Shown: piece by piece, positions 15,989 through 23,874 of the stretch
How positions within the stretch are numbered: the first letter of the stretch is position 1
How the letters are laid out: every line of letters begins with the position of its first letter
Source: Miltoncostaea sp963770865
GTDB taxonomy: Bacteria > Actinomycetota > Thermoleophilia > Miltoncostaeales > Miltoncostaeaceae
NCBI GenBank assembly: GCA_963770865.1
Contig: CAVYRD010000008.1
Span: forward strand, 124,001 to 188,000
DNA: 64,000 bases
Reading direction: 5' to 3'
Position numbers and translations under genes: made by a program
Notes under the pieces: generated by a model
Database searches by the model: none
What the model was told of the DNA's origin: nothing
The model's input: the letters and a program-made list of their open reading frames with translations, nothing else

Positions 15989-16789
15989 CTAGAGCGGCAC
16001 CCTGTCGCGCGCCGGGTCGAAGGCGCGGTCCGGCAGCACGCCGCGCGGGTCGCGGTCGTACGACAGGTCCCACTTGGCGACGTAGCGCAGCCCGTTCTCG
16101 CGCATCAGCGCGTCGTAGTCCTCGTCGACCACGTCGAAGGTCTTGTGGCCGAAGTGGTGGACGTAGCTGTCGTCGGCGATCCAGAGGCGGAAGCCCGCCA
16201 GGCGCGCGCGCAGGGTGTAGTCGTCGTCCTCCAGGTTGCCGAGCACGAAGCGCGTGTCGAAGCCGCCGATCGCGTCGATCACCGGCCGGGCGATCACCAT
16301 GCAGAGGCCGCTGACGCGCGTCGCCTCCCGCCCGCGGCCGGCGTGCGCCAGGGCGCGGGCGGCGGCGAAGGCGTCGAGCTCGGGCGAGGGCGCCTCGGCG
16401 TAGGGGATCTCGACCACGATCTGGTCGTCCGACACCCAGTTGGAGCGCGGCCCCGCGATGCCGACGCCCGGCTCTCGCGCCATCGCCCCGCGCAGCCCGG
16501 CCAGCCACCCGGGGGTCGCGAGCGCGTCGTTGTTCAGCACCACCACCACGTCGCCGCCCGCGTGCGCCATGCCGAGGTTGACGCCGCCGGCGAAGCCCAG
16601 GTTCACGGGAGAGCGCACCACGCGGGCGCCGCGAGAGGCGCACCAGTCGGCGGTCCCGTCCACGCAGCCGTTGTCCACCACGACCACCTCGTGGGGCTCG
16701 GGCGTGTGCAGGCGGATGCTCTCCAGGCAGAGCGCCGTGTAGAGCAGGTTGCCGTGGCAGGGGATGACGATGCTCGTCACGCCGCTCAC
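15989..16789 (-). CDS. Glycosyltransferase family 2
   Basis: A 266-residue GT2 enzyme. Landmarks: SIVIPCHGNLLYTALCLESI, EVVVVDNGCVDGTADW, NLGFAGGVNLGMAHA, then VVVLNNDALATPGWLAGL (nucleotide/metal site), and a later GNLEDDDYTLRARLAGF acceptor-side motif as in rhamnosyltransferase-like proteins. The GTG overlaps the stop of the preceding glycosyltransferase (GTGA). It is the last gene of the three-gene operon read from the sigma-28-like promoter at 20169-20195. Its stop codon is part of the IS target duplication. Confidence 0.88.
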   Translation of the reverse strand: MSGVTSIVIPCHGNLLYTALCLESIRLHTPEPHEVVVVDNGCVDGTADWCASRGARVVRSPVNLGFAGGVNLGMAHAGGDVVVVLNNDALATPGWLAGLRGAMAREPGVGIAGPRSNWVSDDQIVVEIPYAEAPSPELDAFAAARALAHAGRGREATRVSGLCMVIARPVIDAIGGFDTRFVLGNLEDDDYTLRARLAGFRLWIADDSYVHHFGHKTFDVVDEDYDALMRENGLRYVAKWDLSYDRDPRGVLPDRAFDPARDRVPL

Positions 16790-19011
16790 CGGAGGGTCGT
16801 GGCGACCGCCGGCGCGTCGTGGCCGGCCAGCGCCCGCAGGCGCCGCGCCGCGACGGCCGCGGCGGCGTCCCACGTGTGGCGCGAGCGCACGTGAGCGCTG
16901 GCGCGCTCCCCGACGGCGGCGGCCTCCTCGCGCCGCTCGTAGGCGTCGCGCATCCGGGCGGCCAGGTCGAGGGCGAGCACCTCGATCACGGTGACCGGGC
17001 CGGTCAGGTCGAGGTCGCCCACGCGCGTGCGGTCGAGCACCAGGGGGTGCGAGGGCACGAGCAGCGCGGTGTCGGCGTCGCAGAAGTCGGCCGTCGAGCC
17101 GCCCTCGGGGACGATCACCGGAAGGCCGCAGGCCATCCCCTCCGCGACCGTCAGGCCGTAGCCCTCGCCGCGGTAGGGGTGCACGAGGCAGTCGCACGAG
17201 GCGTAGAGACGCGGGATCTCGTCGTCGCTCAGGCGGTCGCGCAGGAACTCGACGCGCGGCCCGCGCGGGTCGGCGGCCATCTCGCGCACGCGCGCCTCGG
17301 CGTCCTGCGGCTGGTAGGGCCCGCCGCGGCCGAAGTCCTTGACCACCAGCGTCACGTCGTCCGCCGCGGTGAAGGCCGCGCGGTAGGCGTCGAGCAGGAT
17401 GTCGATGCCCTTGCGCCACAGCAGGCCGCCGACAAACAGGAAGCGGTAGCCCGAGGTGCGCTCGGGCAGGGCCAGCGGCTCGAGGCCCGGGCGGTAACGC
17501 CCCGGGTCGATGCCGTGCGGGACCATGTGGACGATCGCGGGGTCGAGCCCGGAGCGCAGGTAGTGGTCGCGCAGGTGGTGCGAGCAGGCCCAGACCTCGT
17601 CGACGCCGCCGTCCTCGATCGCCCGGCGCCAGTCGCGCGGGATCGGACCGAACTCCCAGGGCAGCGCCACCACCAGGCGCCCGTGCGGCGGCTGCGCGAA
17701 GCTCGGCGGGTAGCCGTGGCGGATCGTCACCTCGGGCGGCTCGTCGAAGAGGCGCCGGGCGGCCCGGCGGGCGGCGCCCTCCGGCAGGGTGCCGGCGGCG
17801 CCGGCGTCGGCCGGCTCCACCTCGACCAGGCTGAGGTCAACCTCGCCGCGGCGCACAAGGGCGGCGGCCAGGTTGCGGTTGGCCGTGGCCAGGGAGTGCG
17901 CGCGGGTGACCGCGCCGTAGAGGGCCACTCGCGGCCCGGCGCCCTCGACGCGGCGGCGCCGGCGCGGGGAGAGGCGCTCGAGGCGCTCCAGCGCGACGGC
18001 GGCGACGGCCGCCGGAGCGTGGTCGCGGGCCGCGCGCTCCCGCGCGGCGGCGCCCATTCCGGCCAGCTCGTCCGCCCGCCGGTGCGCGTCGCGCAGGGCG
18101 TCCACCAGGGAGCCGACGAGGGGGGTCCCGTCGCCGTCCACGTCCAGCGACCAGCCCTCGCCCGCACCGACGGGCGCGCCCGTCGCGCCGGGGGCCGCGA
18201 TCACCGGGCGGCCGTGGGCCATCGCCTCCAGCACGTCGCGCCCGCGCCCGAGGCCGGCCGCGGCCGAGCAGACGACGTCGGCGGCGGCGTAGAGGGCGGC
18301 CATCCGCGCGGCGGGCAGGGACTCCTCCACCAGCACGACGTCGGGCATGCGCCCGGGGTCGTGGCCGTGGGCGGTCACCGACGCGACGGCCTCCTCGCCG
18401 TAGGCGTTGCCGACCCCCTCGCTGGAGAAGGCGTGCACGAGCAGGGTCACGTCGTCGTCCGGCCCGAAGGCGCGACACCAGGCGTCGAGGGTCCGCTCCC
18501 AGCCGGCGCGGGCGGTCCAGTCGAGGATCGCGAGCACCACGGTGCCGTGCAGGCCCGCCGGCTCGAGCGGCTCGGACGGCCCCTCGGGCGCGCGCACCGG
18601 CTCCGGCACCACGTGGACGCGGGCGGCGTCAACGCCGCCGGCGACGAGGACCTCGCGCTGCATCGCGCTCGGCACCCAGACGTCGTCCATCTGCGACAGG
18701 CGCACCAGCCAGTCGTCGCCGGGCGCCGCGCCCGGCAGCGTGGTGCGCGCGACGCGCAGCCGGCCCGGCGCGTACGGGTCGAGGATGCGCCCGGGGACGT
18801 GCTGGATGCCGGCGTCCGCGTCGTCGAGCGGCACGCGCGACATCTCGGCCAGCACGGCCTCCTCCTCGCGCGCGACGACCGAGCCCTTCTGCCAGAGCAG
18901 CGGCTCCAGGGCCACCTCGGCCCCGGCGGCGCGCAGGCCGGCGAGGAAGTCGCGCGAGCCGGCGGCCCAGGGCGAGCGGTCGAGGACCGGCCCGCGCCAG
19001 ACGACGGTCAT
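16786..19011 (-). CDS. Tandem two-domain glycosyltransferase (GT4-like x2)
   Basis: A 741-residue protein with two GT-B glycosyltransferase modules. Module 1 (about 1-370) has VWVPSAMQREVLVAGGV, VHVVPEPV, and a C-terminal site with GRGRDVLEAMAHGRPVIA. Module 2 (about 380-741) has EVWACSHHLRDHYLRSGL, VPHGIDPGRYRPGL, FLFVGGLLWRKGIDILLDAY, DCLVHPYRGEGYGLTVAEGM and ACGLPVIVPEGGST. Module 2 keeps the E-x7-E type site (EGYGLTVAE); module 1 is more divergent and may be structural. Two linked modules suggest addition of successive sugars. ATG 19011 overlaps the upstream stop. Confidence 0.85.
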   Translation of the reverse strand: MTVVWRGPVLDRSPWAAGSRDFLAGLRAAGAEVALEPLLWQKGSVVAREEEAVLAEMSRVPLDDADAGIQHVPGRILDPYAPGRLRVARTTLPGAAPGDDWLVRLSQMDDVWVPSAMQREVLVAGGVDAARVHVVPEPVRAPEGPSEPLEPAGLHGTVVLAILDWTARAGWERTLDAWCRAFGPDDDVTLLVHAFSSEGVGNAYGEEAVASVTAHGHDPGRMPDVVLVEESLPAARMAALYAAADVVCSAAAGLGRGRDVLEAMAHGRPVIAAPGATGAPVGAGEGWSLDVDGDGTPLVGSLVDALRDAHRRADELAGMGAAARERAARDHAPAAVAAVALERLERLSPRRRRRVEGAGPRVALYGAVTRAHSLATANRNLAAALVRRGEVDLSLVEVEPADAGAAGTLPEGAARRAARRLFDEPPEVTIRHGYPPSFAQPPHGRLVVALPWEFGPIPRDWRRAIEDGGVDEVWACSHHLRDHYLRSGLDPAIVHMVPHGIDPGRYRPGLEPLALPERTSGYRFLFVGGLLWRKGIDILLDAYRAAFTAADDVTLVVKDFGRGGPYQPQDAEARVREMAADPRGPRVEFLRDRLSDDEIPRLYASCDCLVHPYRGEGYGLTVAEGMACGLPVIVPEGGSTADFCDADTALLVPSHPLVLDRTRVGDLDLTGPVTVIEVLALDLAARMRDAYERREEAAAVGERASAHVRSRHTWDAAAAVAARRLRALAGHDAPAVATTLR

Positions 19012-20142
19012 CGCCGCGCCCCGGCGCCGAGCGCGACGCGCTCGAGCGCGGCGGCGGCGACGCGGCGGTGATCGAAGCAGGCGGCCCGGTCGGCGGCGGC
19101 CGCGCCTCGGGTGCGGCGCGCATCGGCCGAGCGGTGGGCGTCGTACAGGGCGTCGCCCAGGTCCTCGGCGTCCGGCTCGGCCCACTCGTGGCCGGCGTAG
19201 GCCGGCACCTCGGCCAGGGCCTCCGGCGGCACGGGGACCACCTCGAAGCCGATCGGCCAGCCCACCGTCGGGTCAACGAAGGCGGCGGGGCCGGACCACG
19301 CGGTCGTGATCGCCGGGCGGCCCATCGCCATCGCCTCCATGATCGGCCTCCCCCACCCCTCGCCGCGCGTCGGAGCGACGTAGACGTGGCCGGCGGCGTA
19401 GAGGCCGGCCATCGCCTCGGCGCTCAGCAGGTCGTCCACCAGGACGATGTCGGGGACCCGCGCGGGGTCGTGCCCCAGCGCCGCGATGCGCGCGCCGATG
19501 GCCTCGTGGATGGCGCTCGCGCCCATGCCGGCCGTCGTCGAACCAGACCTTCAGCACCAGCGTCACGTCGTCGTGCGCGGAGAAGGTGGCGCACCAGGCG
19601 TCGATCAGGACGTCCCAGCCCTTGCGCAGGCTGAAGTCGAAGGCCGCCAGGAAGACCGTGCCGTGCGCGCCGGGGAGCTCCAGCGGCGGCGCGTCTCTGT
19701 CGAGGAGGTCGAGCTCGAAGGGCTCGGGCACGATCACGAGCCGCTCCGGGTCGACCCCCGCGGCGGCGAACGCCTCGCGGTTGTGCTCGGTCGGCACCCA
19801 CACCTCGTCGGCGTGGTTGCACGGCGCGACCCACGACTCCGGGATGCGGTCGGTCTCGAACATCGTGCGGATGACGCGCAGCGGCGCCGGCGCGTCCATG
19901 TCGGCCAGCGGTGGGAAGGTGTGCTCGACGCGGGCGTCGATGCGCGGAGGGCCGGCGTCGAGCAGGCCGCCGAGGAGCGCGCGGTCCTCGCGCGAGAGCG
20001 CCTGGCGAGGGTTCCACATCTGCGGCTCGATCCGCACGGCGGCGCCGAGCTCGTGCAGACCGCGGACGAACGCGCGCCCCCCGGCGGCGTAACCCGAGGG
20101 GTCGGTCAGCGGGCCGCGCCAGACGATGCCGGGTCCGCTCAT
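19008..20142 (-). pseudogene. GT4-like glycosyltransferase, frame broken near 19525
   Basis: About 377 residues when joined. The N-terminal part (GPGIVWRGPLTDPSGYAAGG, VWVPTEHNREAFAAAGVDP, VIVPEPFEL, AAFDFSLRKGWDVLIDAW) resembles module 1 of the neighbouring two-domain enzyme. After LKVWFDDG the frame changes, and ASAIHEAIGARIAALGHDP, PTRGEGWGRPIMEAMAMG and GRPAITTAWSG continue in another frame. One base too many (or two too few) near 19525 accounts for it. ATG 20142 is chosen because GGAG lies five bases upstream and it is downstream of the predicted transcript start (~20162). First gene of the three-gene operon. Confidence 0.8.
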
Positions 20143-20168
20143 GTCCGCTCCGGGGGTCATCGCAGACA

Positions 20169-20195
20169 CATCGGCGCGGCCCGCCGTCACTTGAG
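20169..20195 (-). promoter_or_regulatory. Sigma-28-like promoter of the three-glycosyltransferase operon
   Basis: CTCAAGT (20195-20189), 13 bases, GCCGATG (20175-20169) on the minus strand. Leader of about 20 bases to the ATG at 20142. Confidence 0.75.
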
Positions 20196-20235
20196 GCGCA
20201 CCGCCGGGACCCGCGTCAGCGCGGCCGGAAACACA

Positions 20236-20263
20236 CCGGGGCCCGCCAGACGGCGGGCCCCGG
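20236..20263 (-). terminator. Terminator of flagellin gene fliC1
   Basis: Exact 12-bp stem (20236-20247 with 20252-20263) and a four-base loop, followed on the minus strand by TGTGTTTCC. It lies 27 bp after the fliC1 stop and before the glycosyltransferase promoter. Confidence 0.8.
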
Positions 20264-20289
20264 AGGAACGCGTGCTGCTGTTCGGTGGA

Positions 20290-21120
20290 TTACCGGAGGA
20301 GCGACAGGACGCTCTGCGGGGCCGAGTTGGCCTGCGACAGCATCGCCGTGCCGGACTGCTGGAGGATCTGGTTCTTGGTGAACGTGATCATCTCCGACGC
20401 CATGTCGGCGTCGCGGATCCGCGACTCGGCGGCCTGGAGGTTCTCCGAGGTCTGACCGAGGCGGTCGATGGTGTGCTCCAGGCGGTTCTGGATGGCGCCC
20501 AGGTTCGCCCGGCTGGTGGTGACGGTGTTGATGGCCGCGTCGAGCGACGCGATGGCCGCAGTGGCCGAGGCCGCCGAGGACACGGCGATGCCCGAGATGC
20601 CGAGGTCCGACGCCGAGACCGTGCCGATGGTGAAGGCGATGCTCTGGCTGGCGTTGGCACCCACCTGCAGGGTGACGGCCGTGCCGGCGGTGGCGACGGA
20701 GCCGGCCAGGATCTTCAGGCCGTTGAACTCGGTGTCGGTGCCGGTCTTGCCGATCTCGGTCATGATCTGCTGAACCTCGGTGTCGAGGTTCGTGCGCTGG
20801 GCGTCGGTCAGGGTGCCGTTCGAGGCCTGGACGGCCAGGTCGCGGACACGCTGCAGCATGTCGCCCACGTTGCCCAGGGCGCCGTCGGCGACCTGAACCA
20901 TGGAGACGCCGTCCTGCGCGTTGCGGGAGGCGACGTTCATGCCGCGGATCTGGGAGCGCATGCCCTCAGAGACGGCCAGGCCGGCGGCGTCGTCGGCGGC
21001 GCGGTTGATGCGCAGGCCGCTCGAGAGCCGCTCCATCGACTTGCTCAGCTGGTTGTTCGTGTTGCTGAGGAGGCGGTGAGCATTCATCGCCTCGACGTTG
21101 TTGTAGACGCTCAGACCCAT
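20290..21120 (-). CDS. fliC: Flagellin (copy 1)
   Basis: A 276-residue filament subunit with conserved D0/D1 ends and a very short central region. N-terminus: NVEAMNAHRLLSNTNNQL, SGLRINRAADDAAGLAVSEG and IRGMNVASRNAQDGVSMVQ. C-terminus: LEHTIDRLGQTSENLQAAES, then IRDADMASEMITFTKNQIL and a terminal SVLSLLR. Strong Shine-Dalgarno (AAGGAGG, four bases from ATG). The leader holds two GGA hairpins of CsrA type, and a sigma-28-like promoter lies further up. The gene follows csrA. The Ser/Thr-rich middle is a plausible glycosylation target. Confidence 0.96.
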   Translation of the reverse strand: MGLSVYNNVEAMNAHRLLSNTNNQLSKSMERLSSGLRINRAADDAAGLAVSEGMRSQIRGMNVASRNAQDGVSMVQVADGALGNVGDMLQRVRDLAVQASNGTLTDAQRTNLDTEVQQIMTEIGKTGTDTEFNGLKILAGSVATAGTAVTLQVGANASQSIAFTIGTVSASDLGISGIAVSSAASATAAIASLDAAINTVTTSRANLGAIQNRLEHTIDRLGQTSENLQAAESRIRDADMASEMITFTKNQILQQSGTAMLSQANSAPQSVLSLLR

Positions 21121-21182
21121 GATTCCTCCTTGAATCCAGGTCGATCACTGGCACTTCATCGTTCCGGTCCGCATCCGTGCGG
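21121..21182 (-). promoter_or_regulatory. fliC1 leader with two CsrA-type GGA hairpins
   Basis: Hairpin A: 5-bp stem 21169-21173/21178-21182 with loop CGGA (minus strand). Hairpin B: 5-bp stem 21121-21125/21132-21136 with loop AAGGAG, which is the Shine-Dalgarno itself. GGA presented in a small loop is the known CsrA recognition feature, and one site over the ribosome-binding site is the repressing arrangement known for B. subtilis hag. Confidence 0.65.
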
Positions 21183-21234
21183 GGTGTCGGAGCGATGCCG
21201 CGCGAACCATCCGGGTGCACGCGTTCAGAGGGTG

Positions 21235-21261
21235 TATCGGCAGGCGGCGGGACGCCTTGAG
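21235..21261 (-). promoter_or_regulatory. Sigma-28-like promoter of fliC1
   Basis: CTCAAGG (21261-21255), 13 bases, GCCGATA (21241-21235) on the minus strand. It gives a leader of roughly 105 bases carrying both CsrA-type hairpins. Confidence 0.82.
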
Positions 21262-21305
21262 CACCCCCGCCGGTCCCGTGGGAAACCTCTAGCCGGGCCG
21301 CCGTC

Positions 21306-21551
21306 CTAGCGGGCGGCCTCGTCCGCCTCGCCCATCATGCCGAGGGCCTGGTCGAGGGCTTCCTTGCTCGACTCCGCCGCCTCGAGGTTCTGGGCCTGGA
21401 TCTCCAGGAAGACCTCCTTGCGGAACACGGGAACGTCGCGCGGGGCCTGGATGCCCAGCCGGACCTTCTCCCCGAGCACCGAGAGCACCGACACCTCGAT
21501 CGCGTCGCCGATCATGATGCTCTGGTTCGCCTTGCGGGTCAGCACCAACAT
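21306..21551 (-). CDS. csrA: Carbon storage/translational regulator CsrA
   Basis: An 81-residue RNA-binding dimer. MLVLTRKANQSIMIGD and the IEVSVLSVLGEKVRLGIQAP block are diagnostic, and RDVPVFRKEV completes the core. The C-terminal 25 residues form an acidic helix. AAGGAGG lies eight bases before the ATG. CsrA binds GGA hairpins in target leaders; the flagellin leaders in this window have them. FliW, its antagonist in Gram-positive bacteria, is encoded at 32986-33468. The gene is 45 bp before the fliC1 promoter. Confidence 0.97.
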   Translation of the reverse strand: MLVLTRKANQSIMIGDAIEVSVLSVLGEKVRLGIQAPRDVPVFRKEVFLEIQAQNLEAAESSKEALDQALGMMGEADEAAR

Positions 21552-21658
21552 ATGGGAGGCCTCCTTGCGCCGGACGCGGGTCGGATCCGATCTACAGCCG
21601 CGTGGGCGCTAGTATGTCCGGTCGGCTACACGCGTGCCATAAACCGCCGGGGGGTTGG

Positions 21659-22213
21659 ATGCTGTACGGACGTCGCCTGGATCAGTCGCTTCAGCACGTC
21701 GAGGGATCGCGCTACGCGCTGGTCCACGCCGTGGCGAAGCGCGCCCGCCAGATCACCCTGTGGCTCACCGCCGACCCGGCGGAGCTGCGGGCCGAGGCCG
21801 CGCCGCCGCCGGCCCCGGGCGAGCTGACCTCGCGCGACCCGGTCGCGCTGGCGGAGGCGGAGATCCTCGACGGCGAGGTCAAGGTCCGCTGGGACCCGGA
21901 CGGCCTCGACGAGGCGGCCCTCATCGACCTCGACGAGCTCGAGACGGACCCGCTCCTGCTGGAGGGCCTCGGCGACGACGACGAGACCGGCCTCGAGGGC
22001 GACGACGAGGGCATCGCCCTCACCCCCGCCCTGGCCCAGGTGCTCGAGGGCGACGCCGCCACGGCGGAGGACGACGAGGTCGAGGAGGACCCGGCCGACG
22101 CCGAGGAGGTCGTCGCCGCGCCCGTCCTGGCCGGCGCCGACGAGGTCGAGGAGATCTCCCTCGAGGACGTCGAGGAGCCCGACGAGGACGACGACGAGGA
22201 CGCCGACCTCTAG
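21659..22213 (+). CDS. rpoZ: RNA polymerase omega subunit with long acidic tail
   Basis: A 184-residue protein. The first ~60 residues are a recognisable omega domain (LDQSLQHVEGSRYALVHAVA, KRARQITLWL), which helps assemble RNA polymerase by chaperoning beta prime. The remaining ~125 residues are extremely acidic (runs of Asp/Glu such as EVEEDPADAEEVV and EDDDEDADL) and absent from the usual 70 to 100 residue omega. Start ATG 21659 with GGGGG four bases upstream, because the domain begins there. Single gene, followed by a clear terminator. Confidence 0.85.
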   Translation: MLYGRRLDQSLQHVEGSRYALVHAVAKRARQITLWLTADPAELRAEAAPPPAPGELTSRDPVALAEAEILDGEVKVRWDPDGLDEAALIDLDELETDPLLLEGLGDDDETGLEGDDEGIALTPALAQVLEGDAATAEDDEVEEDPADAEEVVAAPVLAGADEVEEISLEDVEEPDEDDDEDADL

Positions 22214-22220
22214 AGAGGTC

Positions 22221-22246
22221 CGCGAGCACCCGCTCGGGTGCTCGCG
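22221..22246 (+). terminator. Terminator of rpoZ
   Basis: Exact 11-bp stem (22221-22231 with 22236-22246), loop GCTC, eight bases after the rpoZ stop. Confidence 0.75.
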
Positions 22247-22339
22247 TCGGCGGCTTCGGGTAGATACGGTTCGGGGCGCCGAGCTTATCGGCGGCGCTCC
22301 CGGACGCCCGACACCCATGCCCGTCCCAGGGAGACGCCG

Positions 22340-22576
22340 ATGACGCACCCGCCCGCCTACGACGCCCTCGACACCATCCGCTGGATGCTCGAGGAGGCTC
22401 GACGCGAGCTCGACGCCGAGGTGGCCGTCATGGAGGACGGCCGCACCAAGAAGAAGACCAAGGCCCAGCGCCACGACGACCGGGTCCGCTTCGACACGCT
22501 CTGCGAGGCCATCTGGAACGTCGCCGGCCGGCAGGAGCCCCTGGAGTTGCTGACCGAGCGCAACCTGGCGGCGTAG
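22340..22576 (+). CDS. Small hypothetical protein
   Basis: A 78-residue, charged, largely helical protein (IRWMLEEARRELDAEVAVME, then KKKTKAQRHDDRVRFD, and a C-terminal EPLELLTERNLAA). No family recognised; no membrane segment. GGGAG lies six bases before ATG 22340. It lies between the rpoZ terminator and a second hairpin shared with the convergent glycosyltransferase operon, so it is a single-gene unit. Confidence 0.6.
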   Translation: MTHPPAYDALDTIRWMLEEARRELDAEVAVMEDGRTKKKTKAQRHDDRVRFDTLCEAIWNVAGRQEPLELLTERNLAA

Positions 22577-22585
22577 GCCCGTCTG

Positions 22586-22618
22586 GCGGGGTTGGCCCGT
22601 GGAGGCGGCCGACCCCGC
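22586..22618. terminator. Imperfect bidirectional hairpin between convergent genes
   Basis: GCGGGGT (22586-22592) pairs with ACCCCGC (22612-22618), with further GGCC/GGCC pairing inside. It lies between the stop of the small plus-strand gene (22576) and the last gene of the minus-strand sugar operon, whose TAG it touches. Confidence 0.5.
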
Positions 22619-23874
22619 TACGAGGGCGGGCTCACGCCTGTCGCAACCCCCATGCGGGCCCGGCAGAGCCAGGCCGCCATGCCGAAGGTGACCGCGCCGC
22701 CGGCCTCGAGCCAGTCGACCAGCCGGTCGGCGTCCGGGCCCGGCACCTGCGGGAAGGCGGCGCGCAGCGCCGGCTCCTCCAGCCAGGCCGTGAGGGCGTA
22801 GAGCGACAGGCCGCCGAAGTCGGCCGGGTCGCCGGCGTGCGACGAGAGCCAGTCGGTGAACGCGGCCTCGCCGCCGGGCGCGAACGGATTGGGCGGAAGC
22901 GGAGAGCCGGACGCCTCGCAGGCCACCAGCGTTCGGCGGTAGGTGCGCCGCATGCGCGGCTCCAGCCGCATCCCGCTCGGCAGCGTGTCGAGCGCGTACT
23001 CGCAGCGGCGCAGCTGCGAGTGGCCGCGGGCCTCCAGCCGGGCGGCGTAGTCGTCGCACAGCGCGCGCAGGTCGTCGTGCTCGTCGAGCCGGATGCGCGG
23101 GTCGGGCCCCTGGTACTTGCTGAAGAGGTCCGGCTTGGCCGGGTCGTAGCCCGAGAAGTGGAAGAAGACCAGTGGGCGGCCGTCCACGAACCAGCCCTCG
23201 GGGCGCCGCTCGAGGTGCCGCACCGGCAGGTTCCAGTAGGCGACGTTCACCTCGGGGTCGCGCACGACGAAGTGGTTCGGGAAGTAGCAGGGGACCAGGT
23301 TGATCCACTTCTGGTCCACGAAGATGCCCTCCGCGATGGCCACGCGGCACTCGCGCGCCAGGCGGCCGGCCCACCAGTCGAGGAACGGCACCGCGGCCGG
23401 GCTGACGGCGATGAAGCCGAGGTTGAAGACGCCGGCCTCGAGGAACGCGGCCTCGTGCGGGCGCTTGCCGTCGTCGGGCAGCGGGACCGAGGTGTGCGGC
23501 GTCAGCACGATCTCGTGCTCGCGGGCGCGCCGCTCGATCTCGGTGAGCGGCTCGAAGACGATGATGTCCGGGTCCAGGTAGGCCACCGGCTCGCCGGTCT
23601 GCGTCACCAGGGTCCGCAGCAGGGTCGGCTTCACGGCGGTCGCCAGCTCGACCACGTCGTAGATGGCGGCCATCCGGTCGAACTCGTCCTGGGGGAAGCC
23701 CGCCTCGGCCGGGCCGAGCACGCGCACGCGCGGGTCGTCCGAGTCGATGCGCCCGTCCTGCAGGTCGATCACGAGGATCCAGAAGTCGCCCTCCGGGTGC
23801 GCCTCGACGAACGAGTCCGCCAGCGCCGAGGCCTGGGCCAGGTAGTTGCGGGCGACGATCGTGCAGGCGTGCAT
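22618..23874 (-). CDS. Glycosyltransferase with DxD site (GT8-like)
   Basis: A 418-residue protein. The N-terminal domain starts MHACTIVARNYLAQASALAD, has DFWILVIDLQDG, and a metal-binding DPD in EPVAYLDPDIIVFEPL, the form seen in GT8-like GT-A enzymes. Later blocks are FNLGFIAVSPAAVPFLDWWAGRL, FVDQKWINLVPCYFPNHFV and FFHFSGYDPAKPDLFSKYQG, typical of bacterial surface glycan transferases. Last gene of the eight-gene sugar operon; its ATG shares one base with the upstream TGA. Probable role: a transfer step in flagellin glycan assembly (inferred from operon and promoter). Confidence 0.8.
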   Translation of the reverse strand: MHACTIVARNYLAQASALADSFVEAHPEGDFWILVIDLQDGRIDSDDPRVRVLGPAEAGFPQDEFDRMAAIYDVVELATAVKPTLLRTLVTQTGEPVAYLDPDIIVFEPLTEIERRAREHEIVLTPHTSVPLPDDGKRPHEAAFLEAGVFNLGFIAVSPAAVPFLDWWAGRLARECRVAIAEGIFVDQKWINLVPCYFPNHFVVRDPEVNVAYWNLPVRHLERRPEGWFVDGRPLVFFHFSGYDPAKPDLFSKYQGPDPRIRLDEHDDLRALCDDYAARLEARGHSQLRRCEYALDTLPSGMRLEPRMRRTYRRTLVACEASGSPLPPNPFAPGGEAAFTDWLSSHAGDPADFGGLSLYALTAWLEEPALRAAFPQVPGPDADRLVDWLEAGGAVTFGMAAWLCRARMGVATGVSPPS

